From the NCBI GenBank assembly GCA_020720045.1, contig DYPH01000015.1:1-64000 (forward strand): a stretch of 64,000 nucleotides of DNA. Direction: 5' to 3'. The notes under the pieces were generated by a model, which made no database searches, was not told where the DNA came from, and saw nothing but the letters and a program-made list of their open reading frames with translations. This DNA comes from Sorangium cellulosum (GTDB lineage: Bacteria; Myxococcota_A; Polyangia; Polyangiales; Polyangiaceae). Position numbers and translations under genes: made by a program. Positions 45,100 through 53,769 of the stretch are shown here, in pieces; the first letter of the stretch is position 1, and every line of letters starts with the position of its first letter.

Positions 45100-46145
45100 T
45101 ATGCACGCTCCTTTCGGGACGCGGGGGCGGCGCCTTCGGTATCGGGAAGCGGCTCGACGCAGGCAACGAGCGCTTCCGTCGCCGCCAAGAGCGCTGCGGT
45201 CGCTGCCCGAAGCTCGCCTTCCTCGCGGGCGCCAGCAAAGCGTGCTTCGTCTTCCGCCTCGGCACACACGTCGAGCGCGCTCGCTGTGACGGGCGAATCT
45301 TCTGCGCGCGCGACTTCTGCAAGTTCCCGAAAAGTATGTGCAATGTCTGTGCGCAAGTAGCGGCGAACGGCGGCGCGAGGCGTCTCCGAGAGGGCGCTTC
45401 CGACGGCCATCAGCGCGTCGCGGTCAGAGGCGGTTGCGAGGCGCCGTGCTAGCTCGACGAGGGCCTCCCGGAGCGTTGTTGGCTTTGATGCAATATGCAG
45501 GGATGTGCTCGCTCGGCGACCGCCGCGTGCGGCAAACATGGCGCCGACCGCCGTCCCCACAAAGAGCGCAAGGTAGCCGAGCGGCGTTCCGTCGTGGATG
45601 CGGCCTTCGAGAAAGAGTGAGCGAAATCGAGGTCTACTGGCGCCCGTCGTCGGGTCGCTGACCTTCCACGGCAGCGGCGCGGTGCAGGCGACGCCGTGGA
45701 CGCCTTCCGGAAGCGTTACCTCGACGGCCAGCGGAGGGACCGTCAGCATCACCTCACCCGCCTTCCTCGGAAGGGCGACCAGCGTGATCGCTGCAGGGTC
45801 GAAGGCGGCGTCTGGCTTTTGGGTCGGGACCGGCTCCGAGCTTGCGACGACCGCCATCGATGCGGCCGTCAGATCCTCCACCCGTGCTCCGCGGGTTGCC
45901 GTCGAACGATCGATTGCGAGCGTCGTCATCGCGGCGTCGCGTGCGGGGTCCTTGATTGCAGCGACGAAGCGAACCGCCGTGCCCGCAGCCACCGGTTTTC
46001 CCGACGGGTTTTCGGCTGCGACGAGGACAACCGCCGGCAATTTTACGCCGCGCGGCGCATGGGGAGTGCAGCTGCCTCCACCTTGTGAGGTGGGGGCTGA
46101 GGCATCGAGGAGGCCAAAGAGGAGGGCAGCGGCGGCGAGCGTCAT
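45099..46145 (-). CDS. Exported membrane protein of the Bat operon, unknown family
   Basis: A 348-residue protein with a short N-terminal signal (MTLAAAALLFGLLDA) and one transmembrane helix (about 190-210, PLGYLALFVGTAVGAMFAARGG). The first 180 residues are beta-rich and presumably periplasmic, and the last 140 are helical, charged and cytoplasmic (LREALVELARRLATASDRDALMAVGSALSETPRAAVRRYLRTD). It occupies the slot between DUF58 and BatA where DUF4381-type proteins usually lie, but I cannot match it firmly. Overlaps both neighbours by 1-4 bp. Confidence 0.65.
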   Translation of the reverse strand: MTLAAAALLFGLLDASAPTSQGGGSCTPHAPRGVKLPAVVLVAAENPSGKPVAAGTAVRFVAAIKDPARDAAMTTLAIDRSTATRGARVEDLTAASMAVVASSEPVPTQKPDAAFDPAAITLVALPRKAGEVMLTVPPLAVEVTLPEGVHGVACTAPLPWKVSDPTTGASRPRFRSLFLEGRIHDGTPLGYLALFVGTAVGAMFAARGGRRASTSLHIASKPTTLREALVELARRLATASDRDALMAVGSALSETPRAAVRRYLRTDIAHTFRELAEVARAEDSPVTASALDVCAEAEDEARFAGAREEGELRAATAALLAATEALVACVEPLPDTEGAAPASRKERA

Positions 46146-47119
46146 CGTGCCCGCTTGGAAAAGTGACGGCGGAGGGGCGCCTCGGGGCCATCGTCGGCCG
46201 GGAGCGGAATCGTCGGAAGGCCCCGGCTGCGTAGGGCGGCGAGGATCGCCTCCTGCCGGAACTCCTCGCGGGCAATCGTTCGCTCGCGAAGCCCGCGATC
46301 GGCCCCATCAAGGATGACACGCTCGCCGGTAAACACGTCGCGAAGCGCGTGGACGTCTAGCGCGGGAGCCGCCCGCTCGCCCCGTTGAAAGGTAGGAAAA
46401 ACGAGAATATCTGCACTCGACGCGATCAACGACAGCGGTTGGATCCAGTCGTCGTCGCCAAAGAACGGAGAAAATACAAATACCGTTTCTCCCCGCCGCA
46501 CGCTTCGTCGCACCCGAAAAAGGTGCTGGGCGAGCGTGAGCGGTTCTGGCGCGCGCGGCTCCTCGCGCCGAGCGGTAGACAGGCGGCGAAGCCACGAAGA
46601 AAACCGTCGAAAGGTCCCGTTTTCGTTGGGAGAAGAGCCTTCACGACCGGCGGGGAGTTCCGGGGTACGCAGGGCGAGGGCGAGGGCGTCGAGCAGGCGC
46701 TGCAACGTGTGAAAGCGCCGCGGCGCCGCGGGGGACCGACGAAGCAGGTGGAGAGTGATGCGATCTCCGTCGGAAAATGCTGCTTTTCCAAGCATCGCCG
46801 CCCCCTGTGCGATCGTCGTCGCCAGCGGACTTTCAGGAAATCCGGCAAGCGTCCCCGGGCCGAGGTCGACAACCAGATGGATCGGGCGCTCTTTTTCTTC
46901 TGAAAATACCTTAATATGGGGCATGCCGCTCCGGGCGGTCACGTTCCCATCGAGGCGGCGTGGGTCGTCCCCGGGGACGTATGCACGTACTTCGTCAAAG
47001 ACCAGACCGCGCCCCCGTGCCATTGCGACGTGGGCACCTGCGCGAGCGCCCCCGGCTTTTTTCCGCAGCGGTCGCGCCTTGAGCGTCAACGGCGCGTGGG
47101 GCGGAAGGAGCGTTGCCAC
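46142..47119 (-). CDS. DUF58 protein of the MoxR/Bat operon
   Basis: A 325-residue soluble protein of the DUF58 family, found next to MoxR ATPases. The hallmark is RGRGLVFDEVRAYVPGDDPRRLDGNVTARSGMPHIKVFSEEKERPIHLVVDLGPG (about 37-90), with Gly in place of the usual Trp/Ala after RLD. A VWA-like fold follows, with a degenerate MIDAS. The GTG start is 4 bp after the moxR stop and has no clear Shine-Dalgarno, which suggests translational coupling. Its role in the Bat machinery is not known biochemically. Confidence 0.85.
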   Translation of the reverse strand: MATLLPPHAPLTLKARPLRKKAGGARAGAHVAMARGRGLVFDEVRAYVPGDDPRRLDGNVTARSGMPHIKVFSEEKERPIHLVVDLGPGTLAGFPESPLATTIAQGAAMLGKAAFSDGDRITLHLLRRSPAAPRRFHTLQRLLDALALALRTPELPAGREGSSPNENGTFRRFSSWLRRLSTARREEPRAPEPLTLAQHLFRVRRSVRRGETVFVFSPFFGDDDWIQPLSLIASSADILVFPTFQRGERAAPALDVHALRDVFTGERVILDGADRGLRERTIAREEFRQEAILAALRSRGLPTIPLPADDGPEAPLRRHFSKRAR

Positions 47120-47123
47120 CGGA

Positions 47124-48089
47124 CTAAGGGACCGGGACGGTGGCGAGAAGCTTCGCAATGATTCCGTCGGCATCGAGCCCCTCGGCCTCCGCCTCATAGG
47201 TGCGGACAATGCGGTGGCCGAGGACGGGAACGGCGAGGGCTCGCACGTCATCCGGCGTGACAAACCCGCGACCACGCAGGAGCGCTTGGGCCCGCGCGGC
47301 GCGAAGCAGCGCCAAGGTGGCCCGCGGGGAGGCCCCCTGCTCAATCCATTTCGTTCGCCCCTTTGCGGCCCCTTCGCGGGTCGCGCGGATCAGGTCGACG
47401 ATGTAGTCCTTCACCGAGTCTTCCGCGTGGACACGGGGAACCGTCGCCTGAAGCTTCAACATTTCTGCGGGGGTACAGACCGGCGTCACCACCGTCGTCC
47501 GCACGTCATCGCCATCGAGGAGTGCCCGTTCGTCGTCACGAGCGGGGTAATCGATTCGGAGCCGCATCAAGAAGCGATCGAGCTGCGCGTCGGGGAGCGG
47601 GTGCGTCCCCTCGTGCTCAATGGGGTTTTGGGTGGCAAGCACGAAAAAGGGCGAAGGGAGGGGATGCGTGCCATCGCCGAGCGTCACTTGACGCTCTTCC
47701 ATCGCTTCGAGAAGCGCACTCTGCACCTTCGCGGGGGCTCGGTTCACCTCGTCGGCGAGCACGATTTCCGCGAAAATCGGCCCTTCGCGGACGGTGAACT
47801 CCCCCCGTTGGGGATGAAAGATCTGCGTCCCGAGAATGTCGGCTGGAAGGAGATCCGGTGTAAACTGCACGCGCGAAAAGCGGGCGCCGATCGCATCTGC
47901 CAGGGTGCGCACCGTGAGCGTTTTCGCGAGCCCCGGCACCCCCTCGACCAACGCGTGCCCACCCGCCGCAAGAGTAACCACGAGCCGCTCGACGACGACG
48001 CGCTGACCCCGGACGCGAAGCTCGACCGCCCGAACAAGGGCGGCCAAGGTGCGCTGGGAAGCGACGACCGCCTCGTCGGACGGCTTCAT
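47124..48089 (-). CDS. MoxR-family AAA+ ATPase
   Basis: A 321-residue AAA+ ATPase, thought to act as a chaperone on VWA proteins. Walker A G50-V-P-G-L-A-K56-T57, Walker B EIVLADEVNRAP, sensor 1 FVLATQNPIEHEGTHPLPDAQLDRFLMRL and the arginine-finger region are all present. It heads the conserved MoxR-DUF58-Bat group. Length is typical for the MRP subfamily. It starts 7 bp after a small membrane protein gene. Confidence 0.95.
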   Translation of the reverse strand: MKPSDEAVVASQRTLAALVRAVELRVRGQRVVVERLVVTLAAGGHALVEGVPGLAKTLTVRTLADAIGARFSRVQFTPDLLPADILGTQIFHPQRGEFTVREGPIFAEIVLADEVNRAPAKVQSALLEAMEERQVTLGDGTHPLPSPFFVLATQNPIEHEGTHPLPDAQLDRFLMRLRIDYPARDDERALLDGDDVRTTVVTPVCTPAEMLKLQATVPRVHAEDSVKDYIVDLIRATREGAAKGRTKWIEQGASPRATLALLRAARAQALLRGRGFVTPDDVRALAVPVLGHRIVRTYEAEAEGLDADGIIAKLLATVPVP

Positions 48090-48096
48090 GCTGCGC

Positions 48097-48312
48097 CTAC
48101 TTCGCGACCGGCAACGAGAGCTGTACGCCGCCGGCGACGCCCGTCACCGCGCCGAGCGCGATGAGGACCCAGCAGACATCGAGGCCGGAAACCTTCAAGC
48201 CGACAACGCCGGCAAGAACCAACGGCAAGCCGGCGAGAACGAAGAGCGATCCCTTGTGAAGCATGGCTCTGGGCGTGTAGCGAAAGCGCCCCGAATTGTC
48301 GAGGGGCGTCAT
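48097..48312 (-). CDS. Small two-helix membrane protein
   Basis: A 71-residue protein with two hydrophobic helices (about 22-42, SLFVLAGLPLVLAGVVGLKVS; about 45-63, VCWVLIALGAVTGVAGGV). No known family. It sits 7 bp before moxR and 17 bp after the upstream membrane protein gene, so it is very likely part of the operon. A second ATG at residue 17 is an alternative start. Confidence 0.6.
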   Translation of the reverse strand: MTPLDNSGRFRYTPRAMLHKGSLFVLAGLPLVLAGVVGLKVSGLDVCWVLIALGAVTGVAGGVQLSLPVAK

Positions 48313-48329
48313 GCCCGGATCGGTGCGGC

Positions 48330-49004
48330 CTACTTGCGCGCTCGTGGACGAACGGCTTCCGAGCGGGGCTCACCCGTCGACCCGCCGCGGACGCTTGGCG
48401 CCGGTGCCTCGGTCGGCGTTGGCGCCGGGCGAGTCTGGCGATCTCGCCGGAGGAGCCCCACAAGAAGCCGGTCGGCTTCCGGGCGGAGAATGCGTGTACC
48501 ATGCATCAATCCGGCGGCGAGGATGAGAACAGCAAGAACGAACGTCGCCCCGAGCGGCGTCCCAGCGATTCGGGTCCGCCCGAAATCGCCGTGGAACTGC
48601 GTGTAGGTTGCATGTATCGCCACGCGCCGCCACGCGAGACCGAACGCCAGCAAGAAGAGCGTGCCGCTCGCGACGACGACCCGCGGGACGAGGTCTTGGG
48701 CGCTCGCCCGTCGGCCGACCAGCGCGAACGTCACACCAGGGATGAGGAGCGCGGTGGCACCGACGAGCATGGCGTCGACGGCCCCGGGGACGCGATCAGC
48801 CGAGACCAGGTATAGGTACGACCAGTCCCCATAAAACCCGAGAAACCAGGATAGAGCAGGTACGAAAACCAGCAATGAGTAACCGCCGGCCACGAGGATC
48901 GCACGCCGCTCCCGCGCGCGATCCCGCGTCGTCCCGTCGCGCCCAACCCAGGCGAAAAGCGCACCCGTGAACAGAGCGAAGAGCGGTGCGAGGAAGACCG
49001 GCAT
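48330..49004 (-). CDS. Polytopic membrane protein, unknown
   Basis: A 224-residue membrane protein with about five hydrophobic helices and a Pro/Thr/Arg-rich cytoplasmic tail (about 190-224). No known motif. Conserved-looking loops include WFLGFYGDWSYLYLVSADRVPG between helices 2 and 3. It is 6 bp downstream of the 294-residue protein gene and upstream of the small membrane protein and moxR, so it shares the operon. Confidence 0.65.
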   Translation of the reverse strand: MPVFLAPLFALFTGALFAWVGRDGTTRDRARERRAILVAGGYSLLVFVPALSWFLGFYGDWSYLYLVSADRVPGAVDAMLVGATALLIPGVTFALVGRRASAQDLVPRVVVASGTLFLLAFGLAWRRVAIHATYTQFHGDFGRTRIAGTPLGATFVLAVLILAAGLMHGTRILRPEADRLLVGLLRRDRQTRPAPTPTEAPAPSVRGGSTGEPRSEAVRPRARK

Positions 49005-49010
49005 CCCTAC

Positions 49011-49895
49011 TCAGACCTCAGCGTACGCGCGACGAATGCAGCGGCGGGCCACAGTCTGAATGCCGGTATGCTCGAAAATATTCGTTGAAAGATCGAGGAT
49101 GGACGCGGCGTAGTCGAGTTTCCCTTCGGCGCCGTCGAGGAAGCCTTTCACGCGATCGGCGATGCCCGCCTGGGACGCCTCCGGCCGCTGGGTGATCTCG
49201 CCGATCCACGGCGCCGACGCCGTGAGCACGCCGAGAAGGTGCCCCCGCTGCTCTTCCTCGCCGCTCCCCGGGAGAAAGCCCTTTACCTTTTGATAGAGCG
49301 AGGACTCTTCCAGCGATGCAAATCCGCCGGTGACGGCGTCAATCGCGTGAGAGAGGAAGTCGGGACCGAGCGGGAGGATGCCGTCGTAGAGGACCCACGC
49401 CGTCAGTCGAATTTTGTCTTCTTTCGCGGCGTGCATGACGGAAGCGGCGAAGTCGCCAACCCCATCGCCCGGCAAGCCTTGCGTCGCTACAAACGCGGCA
49501 ACTTCGGCGGCAAGCTTCAGGGCGGCATCGATCGCTTGTGCGGTTTCCGGCTTCGGAGTGACCCCTTCGAGGAAGGAGAGCCAAGAGACGTCTTCCGCCA
49601 GCTTCCCGGCCAGCGAGGCGAGCCCGGCTACGGTCGCGCCGCTGTCGACGGCCGAGTAGAGCGTCACGGCCCGCTGAAAGCCGGTATCGGGATCGGCGAA
49701 CAAGGCAATCGCCTTCTCGCCAATGGCCTGAATGACCGCTTCGTCGCTTTCGCCGGTTTCGTCCTCAATAAGTCCGCGGAACGACGTGATGTTCGTCCAG
49801 GTTCCGGGGACAATGGCATCAACAGCGTCGAGGGCGCGGGTGGTGAGGCTCGTTTCGGGCAATGCTTCGAGCAGGCGGACGATCGATTCAGACAT
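49011..49895 (-). CDS. Helical protein of unknown function at the head of the MoxR/Bat operon
   Basis: A 294-residue all-helical, acidic protein without signal peptide or transmembrane helix. The Shine-Dalgarno AGGAGAATTCC before the ATG is one of the strongest in the window, so it should be well expressed. I recognise no domain. It starts MSESIVRLLEALPETSLTTRALDAVDAIVPG and is rich in Ala, Glu and Leu. It probably begins the operon that runs through moxR and the bat genes, although the lipoprotein gene 47 bp upstream may also belong. Confidence 0.65.
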   Translation of the reverse strand: MSESIVRLLEALPETSLTTRALDAVDAIVPGTWTNITSFRGLIEDETGESDEAVIQAIGEKAIALFADPDTGFQRAVTLYSAVDSGATVAGLASLAGKLAEDVSWLSFLEGVTPKPETAQAIDAALKLAAEVAAFVATQGLPGDGVGDFAASVMHAAKEDKIRLTAWVLYDGILPLGPDFLSHAIDAVTGGFASLEESSLYQKVKGFLPGSGEEEQRGHLLGVLTASAPWIGEITQRPEASQAGIADRVKGFLDGAEGKLDYAASILDLSTNIFEHTGIQTVARRCIRRAYAEV

Positions 49896-49942
49896 GGAAT
49901 TCTCCTAAATAGTAAATGGAAAAAATGAGGTGAAGACGCGAT

Positions 49943-50434
49943 TCAGGGCGTGGGAACGGCAGCGATACCGGCGAGATCGATGCGCGAGAGCCACTTCCGA
50001 CGCTCGGCGTCCTCGGCGCGCTTCGACGTTACCTTTACTTGGTATTTTCCACCCGCGAGCGCGATCGTCTGGTTCTTTCCGAACGTCGTGACGGGGAAAT
50101 TCTTGATGGTTTCCTTGGCGTCGGCAAACTTCTTTTTTGCGGCATCGTCTGCGACGGTGACGGAAACAGAAAGAAAGTCGTCTCCGTACGATGCTTCGGC
50201 GTAGCCTGGCTTGTCGGCGATAAATACGCGTTTGAGGCCCTCGGTCCCGTCGGCGGGGAAAAATGCATTAAAGCTCCCCGTCTCCGGTTTTGCTGCAGGC
50301 GGAGTGGCGGGGGCGGTCGCTGATGCGACGGTCTTTTCGGCCTCGGTCCAGCGGTCAGGCTCTTTCTTTGAGCAGGCTGAAAGTAGAAGGAAGGTGGCGA
50401 TGAGGGCGGAGCGCCCAAAAGCGGAGAGTGACAT
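49943..50434 (-). CDS. Small lipoprotein, unknown
   Basis: A 163-residue predicted lipoprotein with lipobox L-L-S-A-C near residue 21. After an Ala/Pro/Thr linker (about 35-55) comes a domain of about 110 residues with alternating charge (FFPADGTEGLKRVFIADKPGYAEASYGDDFLSVSVTVADD). It resembles small periplasmic proteins of myxobacteria, with no assigned function. It is divergent from larB across 90 bp. Confidence 0.65.
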   Translation of the reverse strand: MSLSAFGRSALIATFLLLSACSKKEPDRWTEAEKTVASATAPATPPAAKPETGSFNAFFPADGTEGLKRVFIADKPGYAEASYGDDFLSVSVTVADDAAKKKFADAKETIKNFPVTTFGKNQTIALAGGKYQVKVTSKRAEDAERRKWLSRIDLAGIAAVPTP

Positions 50435-50524
50435 CGGCGAGTTGGCTACTCGGAAACGGCGCTCCCGGGAAGATGAACGAATCCAGCTGCGCCCCGCGCC
50501 GAAAGTCGATAGTCGCCCTCGGTG

Positions 50525-51301
50525 ATGGACGAACTCGAACTACGCGCACTTTTAGAAGCTGTTCGCGCCGGCACCGCACCCGTCGATGGGGCGCTAAAAA
50601 TGTTGACGAAGGGGCTCGGTGAGGCCGACCTCGGCTTTGCAGTCGTCGACACCGCTCGCGCAAGCCGCCAGGGGCAGCCGGAAGTGGTCTTCGGGGAGGG
50701 GAAGTCGGTCGCGCAGATCGCGGCCATCGCAAACGTCCTTCGTGGGCGCGGCGACACCGTACTTGTCACGCGCGTCGACGCGGAAAAAGCCGCTGGAGTC
50801 GTCGCCACGGTGCCGACGCTGACCTACCACGCGGAGGCGCGCGTCCTCGTTGAGCTGGGAAGGAACCGTCGGCAAATTCCTGGAAACGTTGCCATTTTGG
50901 CCGCCGGAACGAGTGACATGTTTGTCGCCGAGGAATGTGCGGAGACGCTTCACGCCTTCGGGATCGCCTTTGATCGCATTTATGATGTCGGCGTTGCTGG
51001 TCTTCACCGCCTCCTTCATCGCGTGGATGACTTGCGCAAGAAAGATGCATTGATCGTCGTCGCCGGCATGGAAGGCGCGCTCCCCTCGGTCGTCGGTGGC
51101 CTCGTCGACGTTCCGATCATTGCGGTACCGACCTCGGTCGGCTACGGGGCCGCTTTCGGAGGAATTGCAGCTCTTTGTGGCATGCTTACGAGCTGCGCTT
51201 CTGGGGTAACCGTGACGAACATCGACAACGGATTTGGCGCCGCATTCGCGGTTGCTCGCATGCTCCGGGCGGCGGCCCGCGGCGCGGAGGGGCACGTATG
51301 A
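50525..51301 (+). CDS. larB: LarB, nickel-pincer cofactor biosynthesis
   Basis: A 258-residue protein homologous to AIR carboxylase (PurE-like) at its C-terminal half. LarB carboxylates and hydrolyses nicotinic acid adenine dinucleotide to make the precursor of the nickel-pincer nucleotide used by lactate racemase and related LarA enzymes. Motifs include VAILAAGTSDMFVAEECAETL, ALIVVAGMEGALPSVVGGLVDVPIIAVPTSVGYGAAFGGIAALCGMLTSCASGV and IDNGFGAAFA. An adjacent GTG at 50522 is an alternative start. Its stop overlaps the larC ATG (ATGA). Confidence 0.92.
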   Translation: MDELELRALLEAVRAGTAPVDGALKMLTKGLGEADLGFAVVDTARASRQGQPEVVFGEGKSVAQIAAIANVLRGRGDTVLVTRVDAEKAAGVVATVPTLTYHAEARVLVELGRNRRQIPGNVAILAAGTSDMFVAEECAETLHAFGIAFDRIYDVGVAGLHRLLHRVDDLRKKDALIVVAGMEGALPSVVGGLVDVPIIAVPTSVGYGAAFGGIAALCGMLTSCASGVTVTNIDNGFGAAFAVARMLRAAARGAEGHV

Positions 51302-52695
51302 CCCACGATCACGATCATGATCACGACCACAGTCACTCCCATGATCACGGACATACCCATGGTCATGAACACGGGCATTCCCACGATCATGACCACGATC
51401 ATTCCCATGGCGATGATCACGGACATTCCCACGATCATTCCCACGACCACGGAGTCGGTGCGGCAGATATTTCTGCGGATGCGGTACGGCGGAGCGACCT
51501 TCCGGCGGGCGCAGGACGTGGAAAGATCCTCTACTTGGATGCACCGAGCGGACTCGCGGGAGACATGATCGTCGCCGCTTTGGTCGACCTCGGCGTTCCC
51601 GCTTCGGCCATTGAACACGCGCTCGCAGGCCTCGGACTCACCGGCTTCCACATCCATTTCGGCCATCGGGAACGCCACGCGATCGTTGGCACCTCTTTTG
51701 AGGTCCATGTCGACGCCGACCCGCCCCACCGGAACTGGCAGACGATTCGTCAGCTCTTGGAGGGGAGCCGCCTTGAGCCGACGGTGAAGGGGTATGCGCT
51801 CGCGACGTTCCGCCGGCTTGCCGCCGCCGAAGCAAAGGTGCATCGTACATCGATCGATGAGGTTCACTTCCACGAGGTTGGCGCCGTCGATGCGATTGTC
51901 GACATCGTCGCCTCGTCCGCAGCCTTGGCCTACCTTGGCGCAACCGTTATGGTTTCTCCGCTGCCCGTCGGTCGTGGCTTCGTAAGGGCGGCCCACGGAC
52001 GGATCCCCCTTCCGGCACCGGCGGTCCTTGAGTGCCTTCGCGGGTTCCCGGTCGTCGACGGCGGAATCCCCTTTGAGTTTGTGACGCCAACCGGGGCCGC
52101 CATTGTCGGCGCCCACGCGTCCCCCGCGGAAACGTGGCCGTCGATGCATGTGGAATGCACCGGATTTGGCGCCGGCACCGCGTCTCTTCAGGATCGGCCC
52201 AATCTCTTGCGCGCCGTTCTTGGTCGCCCCTTCCTTGCAACGCGTGGCCCCGAAGCGCTCGTGCTGCTTGAGGCGAATCTCGACGACGTGACCGGCGAAG
52301 TCCTTGCCTATTCTATGGAGCAGGCCCTCGCCGCTGGCGCGCGCGATGCGTGGCTCACCCCGATCGTGATGAAGAAGGGGCGCGCTGCACAGACGATTTC
52401 CGTCCTCGTCGGTCCCGAGGCGGCGACGGCGATGACCGAGCTGCTCCTCCGGGAGACGCCAACGCTTGGCGTGCGTCGCGGCGAGGTCTCACGGATCGCG
52501 CGGCCGCGACACATCGTGACCGTCGAAACACCTTGGGGGCCGGTCCCCATCAAGGTTTCTGAGGCGGTCGGTGAGGCACCTGCCCAGGCGAAGCCGGAGT
52601 TTGATGTCTGCGCGAACCTCGCGCGAACGCAAGGAATTCCGTTGCGCGAGGTGCTACGCGCCGCCCTCGAAGCCTTTGCCGTCCGCGACCGGTAG
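51298..52695 (+). CDS. larC: LarC, nickel-insertion protein with His-rich N-terminus
   Basis: A 465-residue protein that inserts nickel into the pincer cofactor in a CTP-dependent step. The first 51 residues contain 24 His in HD/HG/HS pairs, a metal-storage extension. The body begins KILYLDAPSGLAGDMIVAALVDLG and contains the LarC core (DEVHFHEVGAVDAIVDIVA, GRIPLPAPAVLECLRGFPV, FEFVTPTGAAI) and the C-terminal domain (LLEANLDDVTGEVLAYSMEQALAAGARDAWLTPIVMKKGR). It is a single full-length ORF here, not split as in Lactobacillus. The ATG overlaps the larB stop. LarA and LarE are not in the window. Confidence 0.95.
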   Translation: MTHDHDHDHDHSHSHDHGHTHGHEHGHSHDHDHDHSHGDDHGHSHDHSHDHGVGAADISADAVRRSDLPAGAGRGKILYLDAPSGLAGDMIVAALVDLGVPASAIEHALAGLGLTGFHIHFGHRERHAIVGTSFEVHVDADPPHRNWQTIRQLLEGSRLEPTVKGYALATFRRLAAAEAKVHRTSIDEVHFHEVGAVDAIVDIVASSAALAYLGATVMVSPLPVGRGFVRAAHGRIPLPAPAVLECLRGFPVVDGGIPFEFVTPTGAAIVGAHASPAETWPSMHVECTGFGAGTASLQDRPNLLRAVLGRPFLATRGPEALVLLEANLDDVTGEVLAYSMEQALAAGARDAWLTPIVMKKGRAAQTISVLVGPEAATAMTELLLRETPTLGVRRGEVSRIARPRHIVTVETPWGPVPIKVSEAVGEAPAQAKPEFDVCANLARTQGIPLREVLRAALEAFAVRDR

Positions 52696-52812
52696 GCGTG
52701 GCGGGGAAACCGAAGGCGTGGTCGCCGAGATCGCGCGGTTTCTACCCACGAATCCTCGGTTCCAGGTATGCTCGCGCCGCGTCTGTTTCTTGGCGCACGA
52801 AAGGCTGGAGTC

Positions 52813-53727
52813 ATGAGCGCCTGCCCGCAATGCGGCACGATCGCGAAGCCCACGGACAAGTTTTGCAATACTTGCGGCTATCAGCTCCCGGCTGCCGCGG
52901 CCCCGGCTCCCGCTCCCGCCCAACAGGGCTACGGATATGGCGCGCAGCCCGGCTACCCGGCACCGCAGGAGCCGAGCTACGCGCAGCCGCCGCCGATTGA
53001 GCAGATGCAGATCGCCAATCCCGGTTACGCGCCGCAGGCCTACGCCCCGACGCCGGCCCAGGGGTACCCGCCGCCCCAGGCGTCGCCCTCCCAGTACGGG
53101 GCGCCGCCGCAGCCGGCCTACGATCCGTATGCGCAATACAATCCGGCACCTGCGCAGCCCGCCTATGGCCAGCAGCCGCCGGCAGCCGCCTACGACCCGT
53201 ACGCGCAATACAATCCGGCGCCGGCGGCCTATCCGAACCCCTACGGCCAGCAAGCTCCCCAGCAAGGCTACGCACAACCGGCGGCCCCCGCCTACGTGCC
53301 GCAACCGGCTGCGGCCCCGGCCCCGGCCCCGGCACCGATTCCTGGACCGCAAGCGCCCGCCTACGATCCTGCGGCCAACGTGCCGCAATTGCTCGCGCAT
53401 TCGCTTCGCGCGTTCCTGATCACCTACCAGTCGAACGTCGTCGGCGATTTCTGGGCCCTCTTCGGCGGGAAGAAGACGGTCGGACGCTCGAATTCGGGGG
53501 ACACCGTTGATGTTCCGCTTGCCGACGCGACGATTTCGTCCCGTCATGCGGCCATTCACATCGACGCGTTGGCGGGAACCGTCACCGTCGAAGACACCCA
53601 GTCGACCAACGGCACTTACGTCAACGAAGAGCACATCGGCTACAACGGTCGCCGTGAACTCAAAGACGGTGACAAACTTCGTTTCGGCGGCTTTTCGACG
53701 ATCGTGAAGATCGTTACTCGCCTCTGA
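52813..53727 (+). CDS. Zinc-ribbon protein with Pro/Tyr-rich linker and FHA domain
   Basis: A 304-residue soluble protein. A zinc ribbon opens it (C4-x2-C7 and C18-x2-C21, in CPQCGTIAKPTDKFCNTCG). Residues about 25-195 are low complexity, rich in Pro, Gln, Tyr and Ala with YDPYAQYNPAP repeats. The C-terminal FHA domain (about 225-300) has VGRSNSGDTVDVPLADATISSRHAAIHID and DTQSTNGTYVNEEHI, the phosphothreonine-binding set. It opens the FHA signalling cluster. The ATG has only a very close GGAG; an ATG at 52768 is an alternative. Linker and ribbon together suggest a multivalent adaptor. Confidence 0.83.
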   Translation: MSACPQCGTIAKPTDKFCNTCGYQLPAAAAPAPAPAQQGYGYGAQPGYPAPQEPSYAQPPPIEQMQIANPGYAPQAYAPTPAQGYPPPQASPSQYGAPPQPAYDPYAQYNPAPAQPAYGQQPPAAAYDPYAQYNPAPAAYPNPYGQQAPQQGYAQPAAPAYVPQPAAAPAPAPAPIPGPQAPAYDPAANVPQLLAHSLRAFLITYQSNVVGDFWALFGGKKTVGRSNSGDTVDVPLADATISSRHAAIHIDALAGTVTVEDTQSTNGTYVNEEHIGYNGRRELKDGDKLRFGGFSTIVKIVTRL

Positions 53728-53769
53728 GTTCTCGATTTTCTACCTTCTGGAACGCGCGCTGAACTTCGT

